A DNA stretch of 17,982 nt, from positions 1 through 17,982 of the forward strand of contig JAHHTR010000038.1 of the NCBI GenBank assembly GCA_020024515.1, in the 5' to 3' direction. Both the position numbers and the translations under genes were made by a program. The notes under the pieces are model-generated. The model was not told the origin of the DNA, did not search any database, and was given only the letters and a program-made list of their open reading frames with translations. Numbering within the stretch: position 1 is the first letter of the stretch; every line of letters begins with the position of its first letter. This DNA comes from Angelakisella sp. GTDB lineage: Bacteria; Bacillota; Clostridia; Oscillospirales; Ruminococcaceae. This document shows positions 7,984-15,574 of this stretch, one piece after another.

Positions 7984-7989
7984 ATTATA
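7984..7989 (-). promoter_or_regulatory. Possible -10 box of galT
   Basis: A perfect TATAAT on the minus strand lies about 100 bases upstream of the galT start, with only a poor T-rich -35 match upstream (about TTTCTT at 17 bp). If real, transcription starts near 7977 and leaves a leader of nearly 100 nt, and an activator may be needed. Confidence 0.3.
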
Positions 7990-8071
7990 ACGTTAATTAG
8001 GTAAAAAAGAAAGTATAATGTGGAAAATAAATTTTCTTATGAGACTATCTTTTTGCTCAGTATTAAAAGTA

Positions 8072-8099
8072 TTGACAAAAGATTAAATAATGATATAAT
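8072..8099 (+). promoter_or_regulatory. Strong promoter of tRNA-Ala
   Basis: A perfect TTGACA (8072-8077) and a perfect extended -10 TGATATAAT (hexamer 8094-8099) are 16 bp apart. This is the closest match to consensus in the window, as expected for a stable RNA gene. Confidence 0.85.
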
Positions 8100-8125
8100 A
8101 TAAAAGCGCCTAATTTTATATGTAT

Positions 8126-8201
<76 letters not shown>

Positions 8202-8205
8202 AAAT

Positions 8206-8252
8206 AATAACGCCGAAATCCTTGATGTATAAGGGCTTCGGCGTTATTTTCT
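8206..8252 (+). terminator. Intrinsic terminator of tRNA-Ala
   Basis: The outer stem AATAACGCCGAA/TTCGGCGTTATT (12 bp) and inner CCTT/AAGG pairing end in a T-rich tract at 8245-8252, four bases after the tRNA. Confidence 0.9.
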
Positions 8253-9041
8253 TTAAACTTATTGAAGAATCTCCGCTGCTATTCAGGAGGTAACAGAGAG
8301 CTTATAGCGAGTAGAAATGTAGATACCATAGGAAAGAACAAAAAATACTGGAGTATATAAAGAATAAGTTAGAGAAAGATTTTACTTTTTAGGCCAAATG
8401 TCTTTTAATTTAAATAGTATTCAGATTTGTTTACCAGTAGGCATATGTAAGAAGGCGAAAAAGGCAATCACTTTGGAAGATGCCTGTAATAGTGATGCAA
8501 TAACAAACTTTCAATATTCCTTTGTAAGCTCAGCAAGCACTGACCATTCTTGGGTTTGAGCAAACCACTAGTTTTTACTATTGGTTATGATTCTACGTTT
8601 GCTGATTTGTAAGAATAAGAGTGATTTTTTACAGTTATCAACACTTTTACAACAAGTCAACAGCATCATTTAACTGTTCAATATCAACATGAATATAAAT
8701 GTTATTTGTTGTTCTTAGTCTAAAGGTTATTGGAAAAATATAAAGTGATTTTTTCAAAATAAAAATAAAATAAATAGTTATAATATTAATAATATAATTT
8801 ATTTACATTATACTCTTGACTAATTGAGTATATCCATAGTTAAATCAAAAACTAATTACTTTTAATTATTCATAAAACATATAAGGAATTTTATTCTAAA
8901 ACGAATATTTTCTTTAATTAATATTTATTTATAATAAAAATCACAAAATCTATTGAAAGTGTACGTAATAATCTATATACTATAATACATACTAACGTAA
9001 AGGAAAGAGGTTAGTAAAACATAAATAATAAGGAGAAAGTG
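8249..9041. other. Long stretch without a convincing gene
   Basis: About 790 bases lie between the tRNA-Ala terminator and the GH5 start. The first part (to about 8680) is visibly richer in G+C, about 35-40% in the two lines counted, than the second (8700-9030), where one line counted is about 17%. The longest ATG frame in the first part is 8398-8559 (53 codons), with no ribosome binding site. On the minus strand near 8570-8410 two overlapping frames give protein-like but stop-interrupted translations, which could be a decayed gene. No tRNA, riboswitch or terminator pattern is clear. The A/T-rich half leads into the GH5 promoter region. Confidence 0.5.
8981..8986 (+). promoter_or_regulatory. 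Possible -10 box of the GH5 gene
   Basis: A perfect TATAAT stands 55 bases before the GH5 ATG. The nearest -35-like hexamer, TTGAAA at 8953-8958, is 22 bp away, too far for ordinary sigma-A use. This suggests an activator-dependent promoter or a chance match. Confidence 0.35.
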
Positions 9042-10514
9042 ATGGACAAAATCATTACAAAAGGTAGGAACTTTGTAGACGTTCATGGTCGTGAACGTAT
9101 TCTTCATGGTGTAAACATAGTTGATAAGCGTAAGGAATGTGATAACAACAAATTTAATTTTAAGATTGATGATGAGCTCCTTACAGCTTTTGCAGCAAAG
9201 GGTCTCAACTTTATTCGTTTGGGTACAACGTGGAGCATGATTGAACCTGAACCTGGCAAATATAACGATGAATATCTTGATGATATTATGCGTATATTTG
9301 ATCTTTGTGAAAAGCACGATATATATGTTCTTTTCGATATGCATCAGGATTTATATTCTTCCAAGTGCTATGGTGACGGTGCTCCTGATTGGGCAACACT
9401 TACAGACGGAATTGAGCCTAAAGAGCCCAAGCCTGTTTGGGCTGCTGGGTATTTCTGGGATAAAGCTACTCACAGAGCTTTTGATAATTTTTGGAATAAC
9501 GCAGAATATAAGGGCAAAGGTCTTCTAGATTACTACGCTGAAATGTGGCAGCATATTGCAAAACGATTTGCAAATCATCCCGCTCTTTTTGGATTTGATA
9601 TGATAAATGAACCTTTCCTTGGCTCTGATGGCTCTAAACTTTTCAGAAGCATTATAAAACAAGCTACTAAAACTGTTCTTTTTGATAAAAGGGTTAAAGT
9701 TAGCAAGATTATTAGTGGTTTTATAAATAAGGAAAAACGTGATCGTGTTGAATTTCTTGATCAAATTACAGGTGATGTACTTCAGGATGTTGCTAAATCA
9801 GCTGGTTTAAAATATGTTAAGAAGTTTGACGAGGGTAAATATTCAAATTTTCTCAATAAAATATCTTCTGCAATTAGAGAAGTTACTGATAATGGCATTC
9901 TCATTATGGAAAACTGTTATTGGTCAAACACAACCATTCCTTGTTCAACACCTGCTATTAATGTTAATGGTAAGAGAGAAGAAAACTTCTGTTTTACACC
10001 TCATGGCTATGACTTAATGGTTGATACTCCTCAGTATCAGTACGCAAGCAATGACAGAGCTCTTGCTATTTTTAAGCAGCATCGTCTTACTCAAGAAAGA
10101 CTCAATTGTCCTGTACTCGTTGGTGAGTGGGGTGGAGATGGTTCAGGTGATAAGTGGATCCCTCACGTTGAATGTCTTGCCGACTATTTTGAAAAGCAGA
10201 AATGGAGCTTTGCTTATTGGCACTTTGCTGAAGACATGATACACAAGCCGCTCGCAAGGGTTCTCAGCCGTCCTTATCCTGTTGCTGTTGCAGGCACAAT
10301 TGAATCTTTTGGATATGATCCTCAGAACAAAGTATTTCATCTTGATTTTGAACATACCACAGATTGCATAGAACCTACCGTTGTTTTTGTTGCATCTGTT
10401 CCTAAATCTGTAGAGGGCGGAGAATACGAGATAGTAAAACTTGATGATAAGGGCGCAGCACATCTTTTATTCAAAGCTGCTTCTGGGAAAAACTCTATAA
10501 AAATTATTCTTTAA
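9042..10514 (+). CDS. GH5 glycoside hydrolase, endoglycoceramidase-like, no signal peptide
   Basis: This is a retaining clan A glycosidase of 490 residues. The N-terminal (beta/alpha)8 barrel covers about 1-385. FDMHQDLYS...GAPDWA near residue 100 is characteristic of the endoglycoceramidase branch of GH5. MINEPF carries the probable acid/base Glu190, and VGEWGGDG the probable nucleophile Glu362. A small C-terminal beta domain follows (about 395-490), as in known endoglycoceramidases. Those enzymes split the bond between oligosaccharide and ceramide, but the substrate here is unproven; related GH5 members act on other beta-glycosides. The N-terminus MDKIITKGRNFVD has no signal peptide, so the protein appears cytoplasmic. 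AAGGAG at 9030-9035 favours ATG 9042 over GTG 9039. The gene is alone, with no transporter or regulator next to it. Confidence 0.87.
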   Translation: MDKIITKGRNFVDVHGRERILHGVNIVDKRKECDNNKFNFKIDDELLTAFAAKGLNFIRLGTTWSMIEPEPGKYNDEYLDDIMRIFDLCEKHDIYVLFDMHQDLYSSKCYGDGAPDWATLTDGIEPKEPKPVWAAGYFWDKATHRAFDNFWNNAEYKGKGLLDYYAEMWQHIAKRFANHPALFGFDMINEPFLGSDGSKLFRSIIKQATKTVLFDKRVKVSKIISGFINKEKRDRVEFLDQITGDVLQDVAKSAGLKYVKKFDEGKYSNFLNKISSAIREVTDNGILIMENCYWSNTTIPCSTPAINVNGKREENFCFTPHGYDLMVDTPQYQYASNDRALAIFKQHRLTQERLNCPVLVGEWGGDGSGDKWIPHVECLADYFEKQKWSFAYWHFAEDMIHKPLARVLSRPYPVAVAGTIESFGYDPQNKVFHLDFEHTTDCIEPTVVFVASVPKSVEGGEYEIVKLDDKGAAHLLFKAASGKNSIKIIL

Positions 10515-10564
10515 TTCTCTAAATCAGGTTTGATTAAAGCCTAAAATAACTCTTTATTGTATAT

Positions 10565-10616
10565 AACCCCTAAAAGGGGCTCGAAATCTTTCGTGCTACC
10601 CCCTGAAGGGGTTTTG
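10565..10616 (+). terminator. Intrinsic terminator of the GH5 gene with three small hairpins
   Basis: Three GC hairpins follow one another: CCCC-TAAAA-GGGG, CGAAA-TC-TTTCG, and CCCC-TGAA-GGGG followed by TTTT at 10612-10615. The first AACCCC can also pair with the last GGGGTT, and the first GGGG with the last CCCC, giving one long alternative stem around the middle hairpin. Confidence 0.8.
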
Positions 10617-10802
10617 TTTATATTTTCTTTTCTGAGATACCTGTAAACGGGTCTACATATCCTTTTTCTTTTGATTGATTTGATTTTAAATTTATAAATT
10701 AAATTTTGGTTATTAGGTCAATATATTTCGTTATATATAAGAGAATTAATATTAAAATCTGCTACTATTTTCTGCATATGATTTGAAAAGTTTTTATTGT
10801 AA

Positions 10803-10827
10803 CCATTACCTTTGAAAAAAGCAATGG
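10803..10827 (-). terminator. Weak candidate terminator of bioY
   Basis: On the minus strand CCATTGC pairs with GTAATGG (7 bp with one G-U) around an 11-base loop, about 60 bases after the bioY stop. The downstream sequence is A/T-rich but has no clean T run. Confidence 0.3.
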
Positions 10828-10884
10828 ACATTCAATGGTGTATTCTTATACTATATTTATAATTTTCTATTTTGCCTTTTCTAT

Positions 10885-11448
10885 TTATATTTTACTGATT
10901 TTTAAAGCTGGCGAAAGCTTTTTACTTATTAAAAGTGCAAGAAAGATTTTTATACAATCAGGAATAATGAACGGAAACACACACATTGTTAGAGTAGAAA
11001 AAAGAGTAATTGTACCATTTTTCCTTGTATATATAAATATAAACCAAGCAGTTCCTAAAGCGTAACATGCAATAAGGCCTATTAACATTGAGATTAGAAG
11101 AACAGGAGTTTTATTACCAAATTTTTTTTCTATAAGCCACATAATAAGCGCAGAAAAGAAGAAGCCTAAAATATATCCGCCTGTTGTTCCGAAGAGATAA
11201 GCTAAACCGCTTGAAAATCCTGCAAAAACAGGTACACCTATAGCTCCTAAAAGAAGATAAACTAAAATTGACAAAGTGCCTCTTTTTCCGCCTAATATTC
11301 CGATAGCTGCGAATACAGCAAAAGTTTGCATAGTAAAAGGAACAGCTGAAGGTATAGAAATCCATGAGCATACAGCGATTATAACTGAAAATAGCGCAAT
11401 ATGTGTCATATCCATAACAGTTAGCTTTTGGTTATTCTTTTTTCTCAT
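10885..11448 (-). CDS. bioY: Biotin transporter, ECF substrate-binding component BioY
   Basis: BioY is the membrane S-component that binds biotin and works with an ECF energizing module. The 187 residues contain about six membrane helices, the usual architecture. The diagnostic block runs from VPFTMQTFAVFAAIGILGGK (36-55) through LLLGAIGVPVFAGFSSG (65-81) to LFGTTGGYILGF (85-96). The frame is open to ATG 11466, but that codon lies only about 5 bases after the predicted transcription start and has no ribosome site. ATG 11448, with GGGGT about 9 bases upstream, is the better start, though its ribosome site is weak. No bioM/bioN or ecfA/ecfT genes are adjacent, so it probably shares a common EcfAAT module encoded elsewhere, or works alone as proposed for some BioY proteins. 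Confidence 0.93.
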   Translation of the reverse strand: MRKKNNQKLTVMDMTHIALFSVIIAVCSWISIPSAVPFTMQTFAVFAAIGILGGKRGTLSILVYLLLGAIGVPVFAGFSSGLAYLFGTTGGYILGFFFSALIMWLIEKKFGNKTPVLLISMLIGLIACYALGTAWFIFIYTRKNGTITLFSTLTMCVFPFIIPDCIKIFLALLISKKLSPALKISKI

Positions 11449-11477
11449 AACATCGTACCCCGTCATTTTTTATTTAA

Positions 11478-11505
11478 AGTATAGCATGATTTTATATACT
11501 GTCAA
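11478..11505 (-). promoter_or_regulatory. Promoter of bioY
   Basis: A perfect TTGACA -35 (11505-11500) and TATACT -10 (11483-11478) are 16 bp apart, placing the start near 11471. The -35 box is part of TTGTTGAC, similar to one half of the Firmicutes BirA operator (TTGTTAAC), but no matching second half is visible at 14-15 bp. Confidence 0.7.
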
Positions 11506-11614
11506 CAATATATAATTAAATGGCTTACAATATAAAAGATAGAAGATGACAAACTTAATATACTGTGATTTTGTACCTAAAAAGTATAATTTTGATGTTT
11601 TAATTAAATTCTTG

Positions 11615-11643
11615 TTGACAATTTATTGTCTATGCGATATTAT
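11615..11643 (+). promoter_or_regulatory. Promoter of the tyrS T-box leader
   Basis: A perfect TTGACA (11615-11620) and TATTAT (11638-11643) are 17 bp apart. The predicted start is near 11650, about 310 nt upstream of tyrS. Confidence 0.8.
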
Positions 11644-11649
11644 TAGAAT

Positions 11650-11917
11650 AATAAATTACATAATCTATTGGTAAAGGCTTTGAAAGGAAGAAGTAACTGA
11701 AGCTTTTCGGCAAAGAGAATTCTTGGTTGGTGTAAAGGAATGCGGAAAATCAGTGAAATACATCCTGGAGCTGTTAGGCTGAACTAAAAGTAGGCTTAAA
11801 CGTTAAGCGTGCGTTAAACGTAAGGATGTGTTGGCATCTGAGGTCTTTTTTATGGAGACAAATAGAGGTGGTACCGCGGTTTATTCGCCCTCTGCTATTA
11901 TTAGCAGAGGTTTTTTT
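11650..11917 (+). promoter_or_regulatory. Tyrosine T-box riboswitch upstream of tyrS
   Basis: The leader RNA binds uncharged tRNA-Tyr and then allows readthrough. The T-box core GAGGTGGTACCGCGG lies at 11865-11879; it includes the GGTACCGCG sequence and the bases that pair with the tRNA NCCA end. Stem I occupies about 11680-11785. Its specifier loop contains TAC at 11759-11761, in the context GTGAAATACATCC, a tyrosine codon matching the downstream gene. An imperfect hairpin region (about 11793-11824) and a GATG/CATC stem link Stem I to the antiterminator. The antiterminator forms between AGAGG and CCTCT around the T-box; the competing terminator is at 11889-11917. The switch therefore raises tyrS expression when charged tRNA-Tyr is low. 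Exact stem boundaries are estimates. Confidence 0.93.
11889..11917 (+). terminator. T-box regulatory terminator
   Basis: A 9-bp perfect stem CCTCTGCTA/TAGCAGAGG with a TTAT loop is followed by seven T residues. Its 5' arm overlaps the antiterminator partner of the T-box, which makes the two structures mutually exclusive. Confidence 0.93.
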
Positions 11918-11958
11918 ATTACATAAAATATTTTAAATAAAGAAAGGGTTGTTTTAGT

Positions 11959-13182
11959 ATGCAAGTATATGAAGAACTTAAGGCTCGTGGTCTAATTGCT
12001 CAGGTTACAGATGAACCTGAAATCAGAGAAATGATTAATAGCGGAAAGGCTGTTTTTTATATTGGTTTCGACCCTACAGCAGACAGCTTACATGTTGGTC
12101 ACTTTATGGCTCTTTGTCTTATGAAAAGACTTCAGATGGCAGGTAATAGACCTATCGCATTACTTGGCGGCGGTACAGGCATGATTGGTGATCCATCTGG
12201 CAGAACTGATTTGAGAAAGGTTCTTACCAAAGAGGCTATTGACCATAATATTGCTTGCTTTAAAAAGCAGATGAGTCGCTTTATTGAGTTTGGCGAGGGT
12301 AAGGCAATGATGGTTAATAATGCTGATTGGCTTTTAGATCTTAATTATCTTGAAGTACTTAGAGATGTCGGACCGTGCTTCTCAGTTAATAACATGCTCA
12401 GAGCTGAATGCTACAAGCAAAGAATGGAAAAGGGTCTTACTTTCCTTGAGTTTAATTACATGATTATGCAAAGCTATGACTTCTATCATCTTTTCAAAGA
12501 ATACGGTTGCAATATGCAGTTTGGCGGCGATGACCAGTGGTCAAATATGCTTGGCGGTACAGAGCTTATTCGTAAAAAACTTGGCAAAGATGCTTATGCA
12601 ATGACCATTACACTCCTTCTTAACTCAGAAGGTAAAAAGATGGGTAAAACATCATCAGGTGCTGTTTGGCTTGATCCTAATAAAACATCTCCTTATGAGT
12701 TTTACCAGTACTGGAGAAATGTAGATGATGCAGACGTTCTTAAGTGCATTCGTATGCTTACATTTATTCCTCTTGAAGAAATTGATAAAATGGATAAGTG
12801 GCAAGGCAGTGAGCTTAACAGGGCAAAAGAGATTTTAGCATTTGAACTTACAAAACTTGTTCATGGCGAAGAAGAAGCAAGAAAGGCTCAGGAAGCTTCT
12901 CAGGCACTTTTCGGGAAAGGCACAAATACAGAAAATATGCCTTCAACGGTTCTTACAGCAGAGGATTTTGAGAACGGCAAAATCGGTATTATTGACATGA
13001 TGATTAAAGCTTCTTTAGTTAAATCAAGAGGTGAAGCTCGCAGACTTATTGATCAGGGCGGCGTTTCTGTTAATGATGAAAAAGTAAAGAACATTGACTT
13101 TACAGTAAGTGAAGATGCTCTTAAAGAAAAAGCAATTGTTATTAAAAAGGGTAAAAAAGTTTTCCATAAGATTTCTCTTTAA
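11959..13182 (+). CDS. tyrS: Tyrosyl-tRNA synthetase
   Basis: This class I synthetase charges tRNA-Tyr in the cytoplasm. At 407 residues it matches the bacterial TyrRS length. Motifs are the HIGH-type HVGH at 45-48, GGGTGMIGDPSGR near 70-82, the tyrosine-binding region with GGDDQWSNMLGG near 190-201, and the KMSKS-type KMGKT at 227-231. The C-terminal S4 RNA-binding domain (about 350-407) contains SRGEARRLIDQGGVSVN. The start is supported by AAAGGG about 11 bases upstream, a modest site. It is the only gene of the unit, controlled by the tyrosine T-box leader and closed by a strong terminator. The KMGKT form and the S4 domain are those of the standard bacterial TyrRS. Confidence 0.98.
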   Translation: MQVYEELKARGLIAQVTDEPEIREMINSGKAVFYIGFDPTADSLHVGHFMALCLMKRLQMAGNRPIALLGGGTGMIGDPSGRTDLRKVLTKEAIDHNIACFKKQMSRFIEFGEGKAMMVNNADWLLDLNYLEVLRDVGPCFSVNNMLRAECYKQRMEKGLTFLEFNYMIMQSYDFYHLFKEYGCNMQFGGDDQWSNMLGGTELIRKKLGKDAYAMTITLLLNSEGKKMGKTSSGAVWLDPNKTSPYEFYQYWRNVDDADVLKCIRMLTFIPLEEIDKMDKWQGSELNRAKEILAFELTKLVHGEEEARKAQEASQALFGKGTNTENMPSTVLTAEDFENGKIGIIDMMIKASLVKSRGEARRLIDQGGVSVNDEKVKNIDFTVSEDALKEKAIVIKKGKKVFHKISL

Positions 13183-13218
13183 TATCCATATATAAATAAC
13201 TTATATGAACTTTTATTG

Positions 13219-13257
13219 GCATCTCTTGCAGTTGTTTTGCAGGAGATGCTGTTTTTT
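13219..13257 (+). terminator. Intrinsic terminator of tyrS
   Basis: A 12-bp stem GCATCTCTTGCA/TGCAGGAGATGC with one T-G wobble and a 7-base loop is followed by TG and six T residues. Confidence 0.92.
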
Positions 13258-13301
13258 ATAATAATAATTATTCCAATACCATAAAGTTTACAAAAAATAC
13301 T

Positions 13302-13329
13302 TTAACTAATAGTCAAAATCTAGTACTAT
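13302..13329 (+). promoter_or_regulatory. Possible promoter of the membrane-fusion protein gene
   Basis: TTAACT (13302-13307) and TACTAT (13324-13329), each a 4/6 match, are 16 bp apart. A promoter is expected here because the tyrS terminator lies upstream, but other A/T-rich choices are nearly as good. Confidence 0.25.
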
Positions 13330-13367
13330 ATTTAATATAAAATATTTTCACTCAATGGAGAATTGAT

Positions 13368-14945
13368 ATGAACAATCGAAAAAAGAAAGTATCAAAGAAA
13401 AAGTTGATTATTATTGTATCCATAGTAGTTGCAGCGGCAATAGCATTAGGGGTATATCTTTTCTTTTTGCTAAAGCCAAATGACAAAAATATGATTCCTG
13501 TTATAGAGGTTCAAACTGGGGATATTACAGAAAATCTCGAAACATCATGTACAGTTGTTTCTTCAAAACAGGGTATGTTTGAAATTTTTGACGGTGTTTA
13601 TGTAAAAGATGTAAATGTTAGAGTAGGAGATGAAGTTAAAAAGGGCGATGTTTTAGCAACATTCGATACATCATCTCTCAATAGTTTAATTGCTCAAAAA
13701 AGTAAAACATATAAGGAGGCGAGGAACGCTTATTTAAAATATGAAAATACTTCAAATGAAGCAACTGGTGAGCTTGAGAAAATTTCCGATAGAATAAGTT
13801 ATCTTGAAAAGTGCATTGTGGAACTTGAAAAGAAAGTAGAGATTAATAGTAATAAAGTGCCCAATACTCCTCAAATTCTAAATCTTAAAGAAAAACTTAC
13901 AGATATTCTTGGCGACAATAGCTTGGCTGCTAAAATTGTAGATGGACTTATTTCATCGTCTTCGTCTGTTGAAAAAACAATTAAGCTTTTAGAAGATATT
14001 ATTAATGGTGTAAATGTAAAGATTTCAAACATAACAGTACTTATGAACGGCTCAGAAGATGCAAAGGCTCTTGCTTCTGCGCAGATTGAGATGATTGAAC
14101 TTAAAATAAGAAAAGGTGCTTTAAGTATTCAATCTCAATTAACGCTTGAAAATATGTACTATTCTGTTATGGAATCTTCTAAGAGAGATTTAGATGAAAC
14201 AAAAGCAGCGATTCAAAAGCTAAGCAGTGGTTGGAAGGCTGAAAATGATGGAATTATAAGAGAAGTCAATATTCAAGCAGGAGAAAAATATAAAGCTCCA
14301 AAAGTTTCATTCCCAAATATAGATAAAATTGATATTACATCTGTTTTATCTTCATTAACTTCGTCGACTCCCGATTTTTCAGGAATAATTCGTCAGCTTT
14401 TCCCAGAAAGACCCAACGGAATGATTGTAGAATATTATCCGCTTGAAGCCACCTTTACAATAGGTAAAAGCGACTATTTTAAAATTTCATTAGGCCAGAA
14501 TGTTAAAGTTACATCTGCATCTGAAAAAGAATTTGACGGATATATTAGCTATATTAATCCCGTTGCTAAAGAAGGTGGAATTAATATAAATTCTGTACTT
14601 GGAGCAGGGACTTCGGGTAGTATAATGGAAGGAAAAGTTACTATAAAGGATCCTGATAAAAGTGTAATAATCGGTCTTGATATGGATTTGAAAATACAGC
14701 TTGAAACTCAAGAGAATGTAGTAATTGTACCTGTTGAATCTATTCAAAACACTGAAGATGGCACATATGTCTATGTTTATAATAAAAATGATAGAAAAAT
14801 AAAAAAGACTTCTGTAAAAACAGGGCTCTTTAATGGAATGTATTATCAGATTATTTCAGGTTGTAAAGAAGGGGATTTAATAGTAAAACTTCCTACTCAG
14901 AAGCTTGAAGACGGGCAGAAAATTTATGCGAAATTTGTTAAATAA
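13368..14945 (+). CDS. HlyD/RND-type membrane-fusion (periplasmic adaptor-like) protein
   Basis: The 525-residue protein is anchored by one N-terminal helix (about 12-36) after a lysine-rich cytoplasmic start; the rest is outside the cell. Residues about 45-100 form the first half of a lipoyl/barrel-sandwich domain (GVYVKDVNVRVGDEVKKGDVLATFD). A long helical, coiled-coil-prone section follows (about 100-285). AENDGIIREVNIQAGEKYKAP (about 290-310) is the second half. After that come beta-barrel and membrane-proximal domains ending near VKTGLFNGMYYQIISG. In Gram-positives such proteins usually serve MacB-like ABC exporters, but no ATPase or permease gene is adjacent. GGAG at 13357-13360 lies 7 bases before the ATG. 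The last 20 bases overlap the PPTase gene, indicating one transcript. Its exporter partner is unknown. Confidence 0.87.
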   Translation: MNNRKKKVSKKKLIIIVSIVVAAAIALGVYLFFLLKPNDKNMIPVIEVQTGDITENLETSCTVVSSKQGMFEIFDGVYVKDVNVRVGDEVKKGDVLATFDTSSLNSLIAQKSKTYKEARNAYLKYENTSNEATGELEKISDRISYLEKCIVELEKKVEINSNKVPNTPQILNLKEKLTDILGDNSLAAKIVDGLISSSSSVEKTIKLLEDIINGVNVKISNITVLMNGSEDAKALASAQIEMIELKIRKGALSIQSQLTLENMYYSVMESSKRDLDETKAAIQKLSSGWKAENDGIIREVNIQAGEKYKAPKVSFPNIDKIDITSVLSSLTSSTPDFSGIIRQLFPERPNGMIVEYYPLEATFTIGKSDYFKISLGQNVKVTSASEKEFDGYISYINPVAKEGGININSVLGAGTSGSIMEGKVTIKDPDKSVIIGLDMDLKIQLETQENVVIVPVESIQNTEDGTYVYVYNKNDRKIKKTSVKTGLFNGMYYQIISGCKEGDLIVKLPTQKLEDGQKIYAKFVK

Positions 14946-15546
14946 AGTACCAAAGGTAACGATTATCAATATAACTGAAATATCCGATAAAGAGTTCGAA
15001 ACAGCTTTAAATAAACTCAATTCCAAAAAATTCGAGAGAGTTTCAAAGATGCATAATTATGAAGATAAACTAAGATCAGTATGTGCAGATATATGTGCAA
15101 GAAAAGCGGTATCTGAGTTTGTTGGAACAGATTTTGATAACGTCACTATTTTGGAAGATGAAAATAGCAAACCTTTTTATACTGGTATTTATTTATCTAT
15201 AAGTCATTCAGGTGATTATGCGGTATGCGCAGTTGATTCTAAGCCAATAGGAATTGATATAGAAAAAATAAGACCGAATTTAAAAAGAAGAATTATAAAA
15301 AGAATCTGTAAAACTCAAGATGAAGTGGATTTTGCAGATTGCGATACTTTTGCAGAAAATATAATTAAAATATGGACTGCAAAGGAAGCTTGTTTTAAGG
15401 CATTGGTACCTCAACCTAGATTTATAAACGATGTAAAACTTAGTATTGTTAATGATAACTTTATCTGTGAGGGCATATCTTACATAAATACAGAAAGTTT
15501 TTGTGTAGATTATATTATTACTACAGCTTTTTGCCGAAAAATATGA
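14926..15546 (+). CDS. 4'-phosphopantetheinyl transferase, Sfp-type
   Basis: The enzyme moves the phosphopantetheine arm of CoA onto a serine of acyl or peptidyl carrier proteins. About 206 residues, on the short side for Sfp-type enzymes. Motifs counted from ATG 14926: SISHSGDYAVCAV (about 91-103) with the CoA-binding His94, GIDIEKIRP (109-117) with metal ligands Asp111 and Glu113, and WTAKEACFKA (150-159) with Lys153 and catalytic-region Glu154. The longer frame begins at TTG 14905; ATG 14926 is preferred but neither has a clear ribosome site, so translation is probably coupled to the upstream gene it overlaps by 20 bases. No polyketide, NRPS or carrier-protein gene is in view, so it could activate the fatty-acid ACP or a distant biosynthetic cluster. 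Confidence 0.9.
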   Translation: MRNLLNKVPKVTIINITEISDKEFETALNKLNSKKFERVSKMHNYEDKLRSVCADICARKAVSEFVGTDFDNVTILEDENSKPFYTGIYLSISHSGDYAVCAVDSKPIGIDIEKIRPNLKRRIIKRICKTQDEVDFADCDTFAENIIKIWTAKEACFKALVPQPRFINDVKLSIVNDNFICEGISYINTESFCVDYIITTAFCRKI

Positions 15547-15574
15547 ATTTTACATTAAAATGTTAAAATATGCC

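Larger units (their letters stand above)
10515..10884. other. Intergenic region between convergent GH5 and bioY genes
   Basis: It holds the GH5 terminator (10565-10616) and a weak candidate bioY terminator (10803-10827). The rest (10617-10800) is A/T-rich with no credible open frame or RNA gene. Confidence 0.5.

Noticed and set aside
8398..8559. 53-codon ATG frame on the plus strand in the long gap
   Set aside because: There is no ribosome binding site, no recognisable family, and overlapping protein-like fragments occur on the other strand. Not enough to call a gene.
8635..8643. TTATCAACA, similar to a DnaA box
   Set aside because: It is a single imperfect match without a cluster or dnaA/dnaN genes nearby, expected by chance in A/T-rich DNA.
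9241..10463. Several open frames on both strands inside the GH5 gene
   Set aside because: They lie in other frames of a clear gene with intact motifs, lack ribosome sites and have no recognisable content.
15549..15569. A/T-only hairpin after the PPTase gene as a terminator
   Set aside because: The stem TTTTA-CATT/AATG-TTAAAA has almost no GC pairs, a bulge and a two-base loop, so it is too weak to call.
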